A stretch of DNA of 64,000 nt from Paulownia fortunei (GCA_019321725.1 CM033116.1:12356841-12420840), one strand, 5' to 3'. Counted from the stretch's first letter, positions 1 to 12,380 are shown. Notes: generated from the letters alone by a model not told the origin. A program made the numbers and translations.

Positions 1-830
1 GAAGGAGAAATAACCAAGTTCAAGTAGAAAACTGTGCAAGGTGAGCTTAACCTACGGGTTTGGCATGAATTTTAGATTTATTTTGAGGTTTATTGGATTA
101 TTAAGCTTTGAATATTATTTATAAATGTGTTAGGATGTTATTAAATAGGATTTGATGCATAAAGAAAGGGTTTGTGGTTGGAAATATTTGATAGAAAACA
201 CTTGTGCTAGAAACTATCACCTTGCTGTATTCTTATGTTTTAGGCTTCAAAAGTGTATGGTATGTTAAATAAAACTTGTAATTATCATCATATACATGTT
301 TATATATGAGTTAAGAGTATTGGAATGAATTTTTATCGGTTAGAAATTGAAATAGAGAATGATATTGGAGAAACATTCAAACTGCAAAAGTAACAAAATC
401 TGTTTTGGTGTGCTATGAAATAGACTAAATTAGGGGAGCTAAATCTATTAGTTTTGAAAATAATATAACCTGGTTGTCTTTATATATATGTTATATAAGT
501 GTGCTAAAAATTTTGGAGAGATTGAATATACGTAAGGGTGCCAAAACTATTAATGTCATGAAAGTGTGCAAAACAGTCATGGTAGGAAAACAATCTATTT
601 CAGTATGTTGTGAAGGGAGCTGAACTTGGGAAGCTATATCCATGAGTTTTATCAATTCTATGATATGGTTATATTTATATACATGTTATCTAAGTGTGGT
701 AAAAATTTGAGAGTGATTGGATATGTTTAGGGATGTCAAAATTATCATGCAATTAAATTGGACAGCAAGTAAATATGAAAATGTGAATCTGTCCCATTTG
801 ATAACTTAGCATATTTCAACTTAGACATGC
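1..830 (+). mobile_element. Partial chromovirus LTR, family A
   Basis: This stretch matches, in the same orientation, positions about 21860-22440 and 45330-46100. The shared text includes 'aggcttcaaaagtgtatgg' and 'ggttagaaattgaaatagag'. Those copies lie inside complete LTRs of about 2.83 kb, so this is the middle of an LTR. The left part is outside the window and the right part stops near 830, where Tat-like pol sequence begins. There is no coding capacity. Assignment rests on visual alignment of three copies. Confidence 0.75.
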
Positions 831-959
831 AAATTGCTAAGAGGGGCGGAGATTAAATACTCGAGATAGAAAAAAGAGGATTAGCCCTAGTAATAACTGC
901 TAGGTAGCTTCGGCCATACTTCTTATCACATAAGATAGTGGTTTGAACTAACCTACCAT

Positions 960-1690
960 TGAGATAAGTAGTAAGTAAACCGGAAACTTAAGGTCGGATG
1001 GTTAAATAGGTAGTAGAGATGAGCGAATATGACATAGATTACCAGCCAAGAGTAGCTATCAAGGCGCAGGCCTTGATAGATTTTCTGTAGGAAATGACAC
1101 CTACTGATGAAAGCCCTAAAACATGGTTGCTGCATGTGGATGGCTGAGCTACCATATCAGGTTGTGGGCCAGGTATTGTGCTAACCAACCCAGAAGGGGA
1201 AGAACTAGAATTTGCAGTAAGATTTAAGTACAAAACATCCAATAATGAAGCTGAATATGAGGCATTGTTGAGGGGATTGAAGATGGCTCTAAAGCTGGGA
1301 GTCAGGCAGCTAAATGTCTATTCTGATTCAAGGTTGGTCATGCAGCAGGTTGAGGGAGAATTTGTGACCAAAGAAGAAAGAGTGAGAAATTATGTGGAAC
1401 AGGTATCTCAACTAAAAAAATAATTTACAAAGATTGAGTTAAGTCTTATACCGTGGGCTAAGAATGCTAAGGCTGATTATTTTTTCAAAATTGTAAGTTT
1501 TACTACTGATTGCAAGACCAGAAAAATCACATTATTAACGGCCTATCAACACAGTATAGGGATAGAAGTAGCCTCTGTGGAAGAGAAAGATAATTGGAGG
1601 ACCGATATACTGGAATATATGCGAGAGGGAAAACTGCCACAAAATAAAAAAGAAGCAGTTCGATTCCAGGTACGAGCTACTAGATTTTGT
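960..1690 (+). pseudogene. pol: Tat-like Ty3/gypsy RNase H fragment
   Basis: The translation shows the end of reverse transcriptase/RNase H of a Tat-lineage element: a 'DYQPRVAIKAQALIDF' linker, then 'GCGPGIVLTNPEGEELEFAV', 'NNEAEYEALLRGLKMA' and 'VYSDSRLVMQQVEGEF'. These are the hallmarks of the RNase H that cuts the RNA strand of the cDNA hybrid. The longest open part is 1178-1423. In-frame stops (near 1088, 1146 and 1423) and frame changes before 1020 show it is dead. It continues into the RNase H-integrase linker (to about 1690), where the sequence switches to antisense gag of another Tat copy. Confidence 0.85.
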
Positions 1691-1988
1691 CTAATTGATC
1701 TGCCATTTTTATCTTCATCTCTTTCAGCTTATTATGTAAATCTTCTAACTTCTCTAACATATCTGGCTCTTTCATTTTACTCCGGCACTCCCCTGTATGA
1801 CTTTCTTCCAACCTCTCAGGGCGGAGTGGTTTTTCCGGTACCTCTGGTGGTGGTGGTGGTTTAGCCTCCCTTCTTCTTAAAGCTACATCCACCGCAGTTG
1901 TAATCAGACTTGCCAACTGCTCCATAGTAAGCTGACCGACATTTCTTGCCCCGAATTTTGGAACTAAATTTACATAAGGTGCTTGCAT
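1680..1988 (-). pseudogene. gag: Tat-like gag leader fragment
   Basis: A 102-aa open frame starts with MQAPYVNLVPKFGARNVGQL. It has a proline-rich patch (six P around residues 44-55) and a charged, probably coiled-coil, C-terminal half rich in K, E and L. It lies 170 bp downstream (on -) of a PBS-like site and an LTR end, the normal place for the start of gag. Only the N-terminal part remains: the frame stops at the junction with the + strand RNase H fragment. Gag assignment is inferred mainly from position; the sequence itself has no diagnostic motif such as a zinc knuckle. Confidence 0.55.
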
Positions 1989-2157
1989 AGTTTAGAGCGG
2001 TGGAACTCCAGGTGTTACCGGGGGTGGGCTACCATTCTCTCCCCACTCTTGAACTTTCTCATCATGACTGCACCGGACGATTGGTGGTGGAGCTTCATCG
2101 GATGTTCCTCTGCCCAGTTATCCTTTTCCTACCATCTCACATCTTAACTCAAGTATT

Positions 2158-2173
2158 CCAACAGACGGCGCCA
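2158..2173 (-). other. Primer-binding site of - strand Tat-like element
   Basis: On the - strand this reads TGGCGCCGTCTGTTGG. It lies three bases (AGT) after an LTR end '...CATTACA'. TGGCGCC(G) plus a short tail is the usual PBS form in Tat/Athila Ty3/gypsy elements. It fixes the orientation of the gag fragment and the LTR to its right. Confidence 0.7.
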
Positions 2174-2176
2174 ACT

Positions 2177-2850
2177 TGTAATGCACCTGTTGGAGAAGGT
2201 GCACCCTAAGTTCTAGTTCACTGCTTCTGCTCTCCTTCCTTGGCTGGATCACCTGCGTAAAATGCCGGTGTGACCCGATGTAAGAACTCCGATGCTCAAG
2301 TTAGATAATTCTTTTAGAGATGATGAAAAATAGATAGATATGGGTATTTTTTATATCTGAAAAGTGTAACCCCTGATATGACATGAATTCTCTTATTTAT
2401 AGATATTCAACATGGATAAAAGAGAGATTTCAAACCTCAATTTGTCATAATAGATTACTGCACGCGTATCCACATTTTCTTATTTACCCTAGGAAAGATC
2501 CCTGTCATTTTTGAACCGTAACTGTTTTCTTTTCATTTTTCTCGTGAACCTGCCCGACCTGGAGGTCAGTAAGCTCCTCATCTTGCCTGACTTGGAGGTC
2601 AATAAACTTTCCAATACTCTACAGAAGTCGCCTAACAAGTCGTGATACTCTCCTAGCCCATGTACTGAGCTAACCTGTTCACCCAACTCCCATACCATAG
2701 ATGAGAATTTTCTGTCATCCTGATCTGACCTACTTCTAGCTAGCTTACATCCATAATCTGAGCTACGTAGGTCCGTTCTGACTTAGGTCACACCAGCTTC
2801 ATACTTATGATCCGAGCTACGTAGGTCAGTTTCGACTTATACCACATCAT
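2177..2850 (-). mobile_element. 5' LTR of - strand Tat-like element
   Basis: The inner edge is fixed by the PBS at 2158-2173; on + the LTR starts TGTAATGCACC. It contains 'ctccgatgctcaagttag' (about 2290), a motif that recurs in the Tat LTR near 52250 ('ctccgacgcttaactcag'). It also has two diverged copies of 'gagctacgtaggtc' (about 2760 and 2814). The outer edge is uncertain; '...ccacatca' at 2849 fits a TGATGTGG start on -. The gag that followed is truncated, so this is the end of a broken element. Confidence 0.65.
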
Positions 2851-3705
2851 AATCAAATCCCAAGTTCGGGCCTTGATATTCCATTTTAAGGTTATTTTAA
2901 GACTAGTATTGGTGAGGATATACTATTTTATCGCATAATTTTTGGCTTTGAAATTACAAGTTGATGTCAATTGTAATGTCTAACTAATGTTACTCAATCT
3001 TTTTTCATGTCACTTTGGAAAATGATATTTTCAAAATTACCTAAATTAATTGACTGTAAGGTTAATTTATGTTATAAATTCTACTATATCAATAACTATG
3101 GATAGAATTGTATCTACTAAAATTATGTAAGTGATATCATCTATTGACATAATAGCATAATTTTCGGAAACCTACAACTTTTGAATATAATGGTTAGAAA
3201 GGTAGTCAAATTGTTTTACCTTGTCATATTTTTACTATTTTCTTTAATTGACAAATTATCTCTCATTTTTGTGTCATGTTTACTTAACTTATAGATATGT
3301 GGTGGCTTGGGATGTTGCAATGTTCATGTTTGATTATGCCTGATGTTGAGACTTTTGATATCAAATTCGATGTTAATAATCAAACTGACTTTGGTCCATT
3401 ACAAAAATTTAATTGTAAAATAAATTGTTATTATGGATTCATCATAAATAGTTTTGACATGTTTGTTTGTACTAGACAATAAAGAGTGATAAAGCAACAC
3501 AACAAATGGAATTATAACCTAATGCACTTTTATAATAGTGTAATTTACTAGAGTCTTTTATGTTTTATCTTTGTAACATCTTATAATATTTATTAAATTT
3601 AAAGAAGTATTGCAACGAGAATTCTCTTCAACAAATTCAGAGAAAAAAAAATGACTAATGCCTCTTCTTTGGTTTGATTTTATCTTTCGACAGTGGGTAG
3701 GGAAC
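2851..3705. other. A+T-rich spacer, no recognised gene
   Basis: No retroelement domain and no RNA gene were recognised. A 61-codon + strand frame (3297-3482) has no recognisable domain and no obvious promoter. It could be an exon remnant or chance. Confidence 0.4.
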
Positions 3706-4162
3706 TGTAAGAAACAAATAAAATAACATGGGTTAATAAGTCGTCCATAAGGTTGACTCGACCCAAATTATTTGAAATTATTTCATGATAGGAGTAGTTT
3801 TAGTGGAGATGGTTTCTTAGAGTAGAAAACTACCCCACAATACGTTAAGAAAGAAACATTCCCACCAATCTAAAGTTACTCTCCACTTTTCAGATACACA
3901 GAAAACTATCCAAAAGAAATCTCTCTGCGAAAAAAGAAAAGGAATGTAAAAGACAGTAAGAGAAAGAAGGGCTATTGTAATTAAGAAAAATATTATAAAA
4001 GCATTTGAATTGTAGAAGCGAAGCCATTTCCATTCGTGGTTGATTTCTATACCTTATTCAAGTATCAAAACACAAGAACAGGTAAATGAATCAACTATAA
4101 AGATCCATATTTTTAATATATATTTGTTTGAAAATTCACTAATTTCGTTTTAAATTCCATCA
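3706..4162 (+). mobile_element. 5' LTR of decayed Ty1/copia element 1
   Basis: It starts TGTAAGAAACAAATAAAA and ends '...aattccatca' directly before a PBS. A second copy lies at 11503-11943 in the same orientation. The two share long stretches such as 'ggtttcttagagtagaaaac', 'agagaaagaagggctattgt' and 'atccaaaagaaatctctctg' (allowing differences). The LTR pair is clearly diverged, so the insertion is old. The flanking pentamers (ggaac on the left, agaaa on the right) match at only three of five positions. Confidence 0.8.
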
Positions 4163-4163
4163 A

Positions 4164-4175
4164 TGGTATCAAAGC
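4164..4175 (+). other. Primer-binding site, copia element 1
   Basis: TGGTATCAAAGC is one base different from TGGTATCAGAGC, the complement of the 3' end of plant initiator-Met tRNA. It starts two bases after the LTR-terminal CA. Confidence 0.85.
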
Positions 4176-6170
4176 ATGTAGTAGTTGATTTTCTACCATG
4201 ATTTTAATGTGTTTTAGCACAATTATGTGAATAATTATATTGAGAAATCTTGCTTCACGTTTGTATGGTGTTTGAATGCTTTTTCATTGTAAATCTTAAT
4301 ATGTTTTGAATTATATTTTAAAATTTTAAACGAAGTATGTTTAAATGTTGTAAAAGCATGTCTTAGAATTTTATGGCTTCATGTTTTATATATGATGAGA
4401 TATTATGATTTTATCATAAAAATTGTAGCAACTTTTATCTCCATAATTATTTGTTCGAATTATGGAACAAATTTTATATGGTTAGAATCCTTGTGAAATA
4501 AGCTTTCCAACTATATATTACACGATTAAAAAAACTTAGAAATCAGTGAGATATGTCCTTTAGAATTTAGGATCGTGTATTAGGTTGTTCTGAAAATTTT
4601 TAAAATTTTTGGAGAAGAAGATATACAATAAATAGACAATCCCACTCTCGATCGTACCTCCGGGTAACCCATACCACTGGTTATAGGAGTCAAATTTTGA
4701 AACGGATAGCATCATTGGATTCAAAAGGGTCATTTGTGGAGGGGGAGGATAGCTGAAGTGGTGTCGCCAGAAAAAGCTGGGAATGCAATGCTTGTGGTAC
4801 TCGCGCCAAAGTAGTGTGTGGATGCATGTCCCACATGCGGCAGCACATGCGTGGCTTTCAGCCATCATTTTTTGATAGAAATGATACTAATTTTGATCAA
4901 AATTTAATATTCTATTTTTCTGTAATTTAAAATTTATTTTTTGGAATTGGAAAATATTTTTCTAAATTTTTTCTTTAAAAAAATTATATAAAATTACAAA
5001 AAAAAACTTTTTGACTGAAAATATTTCCTATACTTCGGCTACTTTGATAAAAATTTGTAACACATTTTGATTAATGTGCTCATTAAATTATATATAAACA
5101 ACAGTTTTTCATATAAAAAAATTATGAAATTGAGCATGTTTACAATTTTGAGTGTTTAGAATTTTCATCTTGTGTTCTTACATAATTAGGATTGACTTTG
5201 CGCCCAATCTAATATTTATTCTAATTTTCTTGATATGGCGATAATCAAACATACTCTTAGTATTCATTAGTTGGAAGTTAGAGAAAATAAGACTCCAGAA
5301 TGTTTGGCAAAGTGGAAAGTTTTTAAGAATTATAAAATAGATCTTTTGTACTCTTTGCCACAACATCTTACGATAATGAAGGAAAAACACAAGGAGTTTC
5401 TTCATTTGGGTTAAAATTTCAATGGATATAATTATTATGTAGAACTTCATATGCTTAGAAATTCTCTACCTAGGAGTGGACTAATATTATTAACAAAATA
5501 ATTAACCGAGAGGAAACCATAGCTCTTAATATATAGAGATCAAGATTGATTAAGATATGGAAGAAAAAAATGGAACTTAAGATGAAAAAAAATACTATCT
5601 TTTAGGATAAATTATATTTTAAAGTTCGCTCCAATAGATAGGCTTTTAGAAGAAATGACCAATATGGTGTCTCGTTTATGTGTTAAGAAGGAATTTTATT
5701 TTCCTTAAGGACATGACTCATTATGTACATATGTTAACTTTAGTAACAATTCTGAACATGTTATGTAACATATGTTAATGTACTTCATGCTATGTAATAT
5801 ATATTTGCTTCAAAGTATGTATTGTGAATCTTTTGAATGATGCAATAGCTTTAAGATTATGTGAAAACAATACATGCTTTTCTTTGTATAAATAACAAGA
5901 TGAATTCTTGTATAGTATGAGTTATACAATTAAGTGAGAGATCTAAGTTGGAAGAATTTAAGCGATTCTCACTTAGAACTATTGATATTTTGCTACTTCA
6001 AAATTAAATTTATGATAATGAAATATTTAGACTATAGATGATGATTGGGAACTCAGTGAACTTTCAAATCTATACCATATTGACTTATCATAAATGTTAT
6101 TTTTAAGTACAAACTTAAATGTGTATATTTAATGAGCATTAATATGCATAATCACCTCTTAAAATTCAGA
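4176..6170 (+). other. Untranslated leader of copia element 1
   Basis: Two kilobases of A+T-rich sequence lie between the PBS and gag, with no recognisable coding region. This is long for a copia leader, so it may contain an unrecognised insertion. A locally GC-richer patch (4640-4870) stands out but has no identifiable ends. Confidence 0.5.
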
Positions 6171-6173
6171 TTA

Positions 6174-7040
6174 TGGCATCAAAATCTATCACAGCTGACC
6201 TTAACAAAGGTGACAAACTGAATGGCGATAATTATGATATTTTTTGCCATAAGATCTGGTATGTACTGGATGAATAAGATGCCTTAGAAGGCATCAACCA
6301 AATCATGCAAGATCCTAGTGTGGGCAATATTGTTTAGTAGAGAAAGGATCAAGAGGCTTAATAGGCATGGAAGAAGAAAAATCCCACTACTCATGTAATT
6401 ATTGTTGGCTCTGTGATTAATGACCTCATTCATGAGTGTAAGTAGCATGCTATTGCTCATGACATCTGGGTGTACCTCAGGGAAAAATATGGAGGTATGA
6501 TTGTCACTCGTTTGAGGTAGTTGACTATCAATTTTTTTACACTTATAAGAAATAAGTTGATCACAACATCAAACAATATCTGAGAACTATGTCAAACATA
6601 ATATGTAAATTGAAGTCAGCTGGCATATCCTCTCTGATGAGCAGCAGGTTCAAGCTTTGATCCGATCTCTTCCTGATAACTGGGGCCATCTGAAAGTAAA
6701 TCTGACTCACAATGATAACATTAAGACTTTCTCTAATGTTGCTTGCCATATAAAACTTAAGGACGAGCGACTTGGTGCTACTAAGTCCATAGTAAGTGCT
6801 TTTGTAGTTGAATCCAATTCTAAAAAGGCTTCGAGCTTTAAATGTAAGAGGAATTGGAAAAAAGGAAAAATGGTGAAGAAGATTAGAGAAGGGTCCTAGA
6901 AGATTAACCCGAACCACAATCACAAGAACAAATGTAAGCATTTTAGAAAGAAGACAGATAAGAGCAAAATGAAGTGCTACAACTATCAAGCACTTGGTCA
7001 TTTCGCTCGTGAGAGCCTTGAGCCAAAAAAAGGTAGCACT
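6174..7040 (+). pseudogene. gag: Copia gag pseudogene
   Basis: Translation from the ATG at 6174 begins MASKSITADLNKGDKLNGDN, typical of the N-terminus of plant copia gag (UBN2-type), the capsid/nucleocapsid protein that packages element RNA. Several in-frame stops follow ('DE*DALEG', 'QEA**AWKK'). One clean stretch is 6657-6899. Near 6975 a CCHC knuckle can still be read as CYNYQALGHFARES, with the second and last cysteines lost. Non-functional. Confidence 0.8.
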
Positions 7041-7089
7041 TAATAACACTTCTTTAAGTATTATATATATCTCTAGTACTGTTCTATTA

Positions 7090-8215
7090 ATTGAACACTA
7101 ACTAGAGATCGTGAAGCATTTGTGGAATTTCATTGAGTTTCCTGTGGTACGAGGTGGATATATGTAGGAAATAATGCCAGATTTGAAGTAAAAGGCATTG
7201 CCACTTGCAAATTAGAGTTGCATGGTGGTCAAAGACTTATTTTACATGATGTCCTTTATGGACCGGAGATTAGACAAAATTTGATTTCTATTGTTGTTCT
7301 TCTAGGATTAGATTTTAGCTTGAACTTTAGTAATTGTTTGGTTCATATTTACTATGAAAATATGTGTTATAATTATGGACATCTTAGGGATGGTTTTATG
7401 GTCTTGGATTGTGATAGACAAATGTTTAAGTATTATGTTGATCATTGTATTTCATTAAATGTTTGATCATCTAGTATTGCAAATGTGGATGTTTATACTT
7501 GGCATGCTAGATTAGGTCACAATGGGCAAGACGAGATGAATTACCTAATGAAAGTAGGACTATTGGATTCTATTTATAAAGTTGATTTGGTACTTATGAA
7601 TATTATAATTAATCTATTCGGATATTTGTGATCCAATGAATTTGAAGGCTAGGCATGGAGCCTCGTATTTTATTACATTTATATATGATTTCACATGTTT
7701 TGGTCATATCTATTTGTGAGTGTTTTAAATGTTATGTAAATGAAGTGGTGAATCAAATAGATAAAACAATACAGACTTTAAGAACTAATCGAGGGAGTGA
7801 ATATCTATCTGATCAATTTAAGGATATATATAATAAAAAAAATTAGATAACTGACTATTTCTCATATACCTTAGCACTTGTTAGATATGATGAGGTCTAT
7901 GATGGCGCAAGCTAACTTACCCATTTTCTTTTATAGAGATGCTTTGTTAACTATGACATATATTTGAATAAAGTGCCTTCAAAATCAGTACCTTCTACAT
8001 CATATAAACTTTGGACTGGCAGAGAGCCAAACTTAAGCAACTTTAGAACTTGGGGATCAGCTGCTTATATTCATGACTCTTCCAATAAATTTAGAAATTT
8101 AGGTCCTTGAGAAAAGAAATGTATCTTTATCAGATACTCTAAGCAGTCTAATGGTTATATATTCATAGGTGAACAAGATAATGGAAGTATTACTGAGATT
8201 GAATAATGAAATGCA
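7090..8215 (+). pseudogene. pol: Copia protease/integrase pseudogene
   Basis: Open pieces show 'GGQRLILHDVLYGPEIRQNL' (end of the protease region, 7218 on), then the GAG-pre-integrase motif 'VYTWHARLGHNGQDEMNYLM' (about 7491-7550). Integrase core relics follow: 'IQTLRTNRGSEYLSDQFKDI' (about 7767-7830) and 'YLINKVPSK' to 'KLWTGREPN' (about 7960-8030). The first part of the integrase core, including the first catalytic aspartate, is missing between about 7560 and 7700. Multiple stops and frameshifts. Confidence 0.82.
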
Positions 8216-8410
8216 ACATTTTTGGAGAATGATTTTCCTAATAGAGGTGAAATAAAGGAAAGAGAATCTTTATTTGAGTTGCCTAATTCAGATAATGGCT
8301 ATATGCAGAAAGGATCATTAAAAATTCAAGAGGATGAGTTACTACTTGATCCCAGTGGATGAAATTCTTATCCAAATAATCTATGTGAATCTCAACTTTT
8401 ATAAAGTACT

Positions 8411-10003
8411 ATGAAAGGTATGCTCAAATGTCATTACGAGATTGAAGGGAAAACTTTTATCATATCTCCATCAGATGAAGAAGAGCCTAAAAACATAAAT
8501 GAGGCTCTGTTTTGTCCTTTAAGTGATAGATGGATGAAAGCAATGGAAGAAGAAATGGAGTCAATAGAATCAAACCATGTTTGGGAACTAGTTGATCTTC
8601 CATTTGGCGTAAAGTTATTGGAAACAAATGGGTTCTTAAAATTAAGAGAAAGGTTGATGGAACTATTGAGAGGTGTAAGGCTTAACTAGTGGCAAAAGGT
8701 TATGCCCAACAAGAGGGTATTGATTATGAAGAAACCTTTTCGCCAGTAGTAAGGTTACCTCTATTCGCCTACTATTGGCTATAGTAGCTAATTTGGATTT
8801 AGAATTACATTAAATGGAGAACTTGAAGAAGAAATTTACATAGAACAACTAGTAGATTTTGTCTTCAAAGACCAAGATAATAAAGCCTGCAAATTGCATA
8901 GATCAATTTATGGCCTTAAGCAATATTCCAAATAATGGAATTTGAGATTTCACAAAGTGATAATCTCATATAACTTTGTCATGATAGATGAAGACCATTA
9001 TGTTTATATGAAAAAGGTCCAATAGAAAGTCTGTAATTCTATCTCTTTATGTTGATGATATATTATTAGTCGATAATGACAAGGAGTATGCTAAAACCAT
9101 TAAAAAATAGTTATCATCTAACTTCAAGATGAAGGACATGGGTGAGCCAAATTATATTTTGAGTGTTAAAATTCATAGGGATTGTTCTAAGAGATTACAT
9201 GCATTGTCTCAAGAATCATATATTAAAAAGATCATGGATCAATTCAGAATAGAAAGTTGCAAGCTTATTGATACTCCTGTGGCTAAAGGTGAAAGTTTAA
9301 GCTAAAAAATATGCCTAAAGACTTCATAAGAAAAACAAGAGATGTCTAAAGTACTATATTCCAATGCTGTTGGGAGTTTGATGTAAGCTATGATGTGTAC
9401 TCATTTCAATATTTGTTATGCCGTGGGTCTGGTTAGCAGGATGAAGACATTGAAGTGCAAGTAAAAGGATTTTTAGATACCTAAAAGGCATTGCAGATTA
9501 TTTTCTTTGTTATCAAGGAAAAAACCTATTACTGAAAGGATACACAAATGTTGGCTGGAGTGGTGATTTGGATGAAGGTAAATCCATCTCTGGGTATGCT
9601 TTCTTGCTAAATGGTTATACTACCTCTTGGAGAAGCATGAAACAAACTTGTATATCACTTCCCCAATGGAAGCAGAATTTGTGATATCTGCCTCTATAGT
9701 ACAAGAAGATGTTTAGTTGAGAAGATTCTTACATCATTTGAAAGAATTAAACAATTGTGTGGGAGCTATAATGATTTATTGTGATAATCAATCAGCTATT
9801 ACTTATACTAAAGACCCTAAATACCATAGCAAAACCAAACACATCGATATAAAGTACAATTTCATCAGAGATATAATAGAGAAAAAGAGGTGACTTTAAA
9901 GTACATGTCTACGCCTTTTATGGTGGCTGATCCTCTTACCAAGAAAATACCTAGAGATGTTTTTAGGAGCCATGTTAGATCTCTTGGTTTACATAGAATG
10001 TAA
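8411..10003 (+). pseudogene. pol: Copia reverse transcriptase and RNase H pseudogene
   Basis: The RVT_2-type reverse transcriptase starts around 8500 with 'EALFCPLSDRWMKAMEEEME'. The catalytic box YVDDILL is intact at 9048-9068. Further down come 'NFKMKDMGEPNYILSVKIHR', 'DNQSAITYTKDPKYHSKTKH' (RNase H, about 9783-9843) and 'HIDIKYNFIRD', ending near 10000. Stops and frameshifts occur throughout. Together with the gag and protease/integrase pieces it follows the copia order GAG-PR-IN-RT-RH, so the element is one decayed copy. Confidence 0.88.
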
Positions 10004-11502
10004 TTATAATTAAAAATATGAATTTTTAAGATGTTTTGCTCATTATTGTTATGACATTTGAATATGTATTTTATATACGCATGTTACTTTTATATGATAT
10101 GTCTTCAACTTAAAGGTATGTCTGACAAGTTGAGATTGACTCTCTCGCACGAACAATCATATCTGACACTAAGTAGTGTGCGGAGATGAGATAGTATCAA
10201 TTTTGTTGAGAACAAAGTCATACACATGTCGCCTTGGTAAAATTACCAAGATAAGATTGTTACTTGAAATTTTTGTGATTGAAATGGATTTCCCACAATC
10301 CATTGGACTTGTCTATTAGCTAGATGTGAGTTTTTTTAGATTGTTATATTTATGGAGGACAAATAAGAAGAAAACTTAAGTTAAATGTTGAGACACACTT
10401 GAATTAAGATCTGTACGATATATTATTTTAGAGTGAAAGACAAACACTTCCAAGTAGGAAGATACACATCGTAACACGTTTCTTCATATCGCATGTGCTT
10501 ATTTGACCATTTGGGTAATGAGTAAATAAGTCCCTGCTTTCTTATTGTGTGAGACCTGGAGGTTTTTATGACCTCATTTTATGCCCTTAAGACTTTCAAC
10601 TACTTCATGAAACTTTATTTTAGTGTTATAGTAGAGTTGAGAGATTCTAGTGGAAAAATAAGGCAAAATTTTACTGACACCTGTCTTGTATTCTGAATCC
10701 AGCTAATTATGTTTAACTTAGTTGTTAGAACTAATGTTTTCATAATCGGATCGATGATCAAACTAATTTTATTAAAATTAGCGGTTCAACTGATCGGACC
10801 GGTTCAACCAGCGGTCGGACCAATTTAATGAAAATTAATTATATTTTATTATTTTATTATGTAAAATAATAATATAGTAGATTAATTGTTATGTAATACA
10901 TTTTAAATATAAAAATAAATAAATAGCTACATAAAAATACATACAACAAAACACAAAATTCAAATAATTACATAAATATAACAAAATATCAAATTTAAAC
11001 CTTTATAAAAATTAAAAATTAAAAATTAAAAAAAAAATATTAAAATCGATCAAACCGGTTTTGGCTGATTTTGATTGGTTCTGGGCAATTTTGACCAGTT
11101 GTTGACCAGTTTTGATCGATCAAATTGGTTTTTGGGTCTAATCGGACCGGACCAACCTCCAGTTCCCGATTGGACTAGTTGAACCGGCCGGTCCGATCCG
11201 ATTTTGACAACATTGGTTAGAACATAATTGTGGATACATAGTATGTTTTTTAAATCAAGTATGCTCTTTTTTTGTTGACTGAGGGATAAGAGATATATTG
11301 ATTAGTGTAGTAAAAGAAGTTTAGGGTATAGCGAGTTAATTGTCCTAATATATTTTGGAATTGAGCTACTACATATCCTTAACCGGTGTATAGCTTTAAA
11401 CTCTTACTTGCTATATTCATGAGTCACACGATCCACTTGTTTGTATGAAATTAGTGGTGTATTTATGATCATATGGTTCAGCCCTCATGTGTGAGTGAGA
11501 AA
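10004..11502 (+). other. 3' non-coding part of copia element 1
   Basis: One and a half kilobases lie between the end of RNase H and the 3' LTR, enlarged by the 484-bp MITE at 10732-11215. No coding domain is recognisable here. Confidence 0.6.
10732..11215. mobile_element. hAT-type MITE, 484 bp
   Basis: The ends are inverted repeats. The left starts TAATGTTTTCATAATCGGAT; the complement of the right end starts CAATGTTGTCAAAATCGGAT. They are flanked by a perfect 8-bp direct repeat GTTAGAAC (10724-10731 and 11216-11223). An 8-bp target duplication and no coding capacity fit a non-autonomous hAT element. Both ends are rich in 'aaccgg/ccggtt' sub-repeats and the centre is almost pure A+T. It interrupts the 3' non-coding region of copia element 1, so it is younger than that insertion. 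Confidence 0.85.
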
Positions 11503-11943
11503 TGTAAATAAATAAAATAAAATAAAATGGGTTAACGGGTTAAGAAAGCAATTATTTGAAAGTATTTTATGATGGGAGTAATTTTAGTGGGGGTGGTTTC
11601 TTAGAGTAGAAAACAATCCCACAACACGTTAAAAAAGCAACAATTCCCACCAATTAGAAGTTACTCTCCACTTTTCAATACACATAACCCAAAAGAAATC
11701 TCTTTGCAGAAAATGAAAAAGAATGTAAAAGAACAGTAAGAGAAAGAAGGGCTATTGTAATCAAGAAAAATATTATAAAATATTCGGATTGTGAAAGTGA
11801 AGCTATTTCTATTCTTGATTGGTTTCTAGACCTAGTTCAAGTATCAAAACATAAAAAATGTAAGCGAATTCAACCATAAAGTTCCATATTTTTAACATGA
11901 TTTTTTGTTAGAAAATTCATGAATTTCATTTTAAATTCTATCA
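11503..11943 (+). mobile_element. 3' LTR of copia element 1
   Basis: It starts TGTAAATAAATAAAATAAAA and ends '...aattctatca', matching 3706-4162 over its whole length with many substitutions and small indels. It closes an element of 8.24 kb (3706-11943). Confidence 0.8.
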
Positions 11944-12380
11944 AGAAATGCTAAAAATATTTTAATAGTTTATTAAGAAATAAAGTGCCAAAAATAAAAT
12001 AAAATTAGTTGATATAAAAATTTAATTGTTCATTGTATTTTTACAAAATATTATTTTAGGTGGGAAGCAGATTGGTTGTCGCAGTGGTTGGGGAATTTTT
12101 CCATTACCCCAAGCCATTTTTAGTAGATGCAGTTGGGTGAAATTTGCCTTTTTGACATTATCTGAATGGTTTTGCGTTTGTGCAGATCATAATGAGGACT
12201 AGATTTCCAGACCTTTAGTCTATTCTCTTACATTGGCAACTTTATGTATAGCATGCAATTAGGTTTGTTTTTGCAAACAATATCAAAATCCTTTTCTAGT
12301 TGCGAAAATTGAAGTAAATTACTAAATAAGCTAAATGCTTTCGTCTATCTTGAACTTATAAAAGGAAAAAAATAATTGTA
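11944..12380. other. Spacer without recognised gene
   Basis: Short stretch between two copia elements. A locally GC-richer piece (12060-12240) includes 'tttgtgcag', which looks like a splice acceptor, but no open frame or domain is recognisable. Confidence 0.4.

Noticed and set aside
1577..1864. 95-aa + strand frame across the Tat junction
   Set aside because: Its first part is RNase H-integrase linker, the rest is antisense gag including a (GGT)n run. The fusion has no biological meaning.
4560..4868. Small cysteine- and histidine-containing protein on the - strand
   Set aside because: No signal peptide or family pattern, inside a copia leader, and no start context. Treated as chance.
6561..7049. 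162-aa frame on the - strand
   Set aside because: Antisense shadow of copia gag; the + strand has the recognisable gag text.
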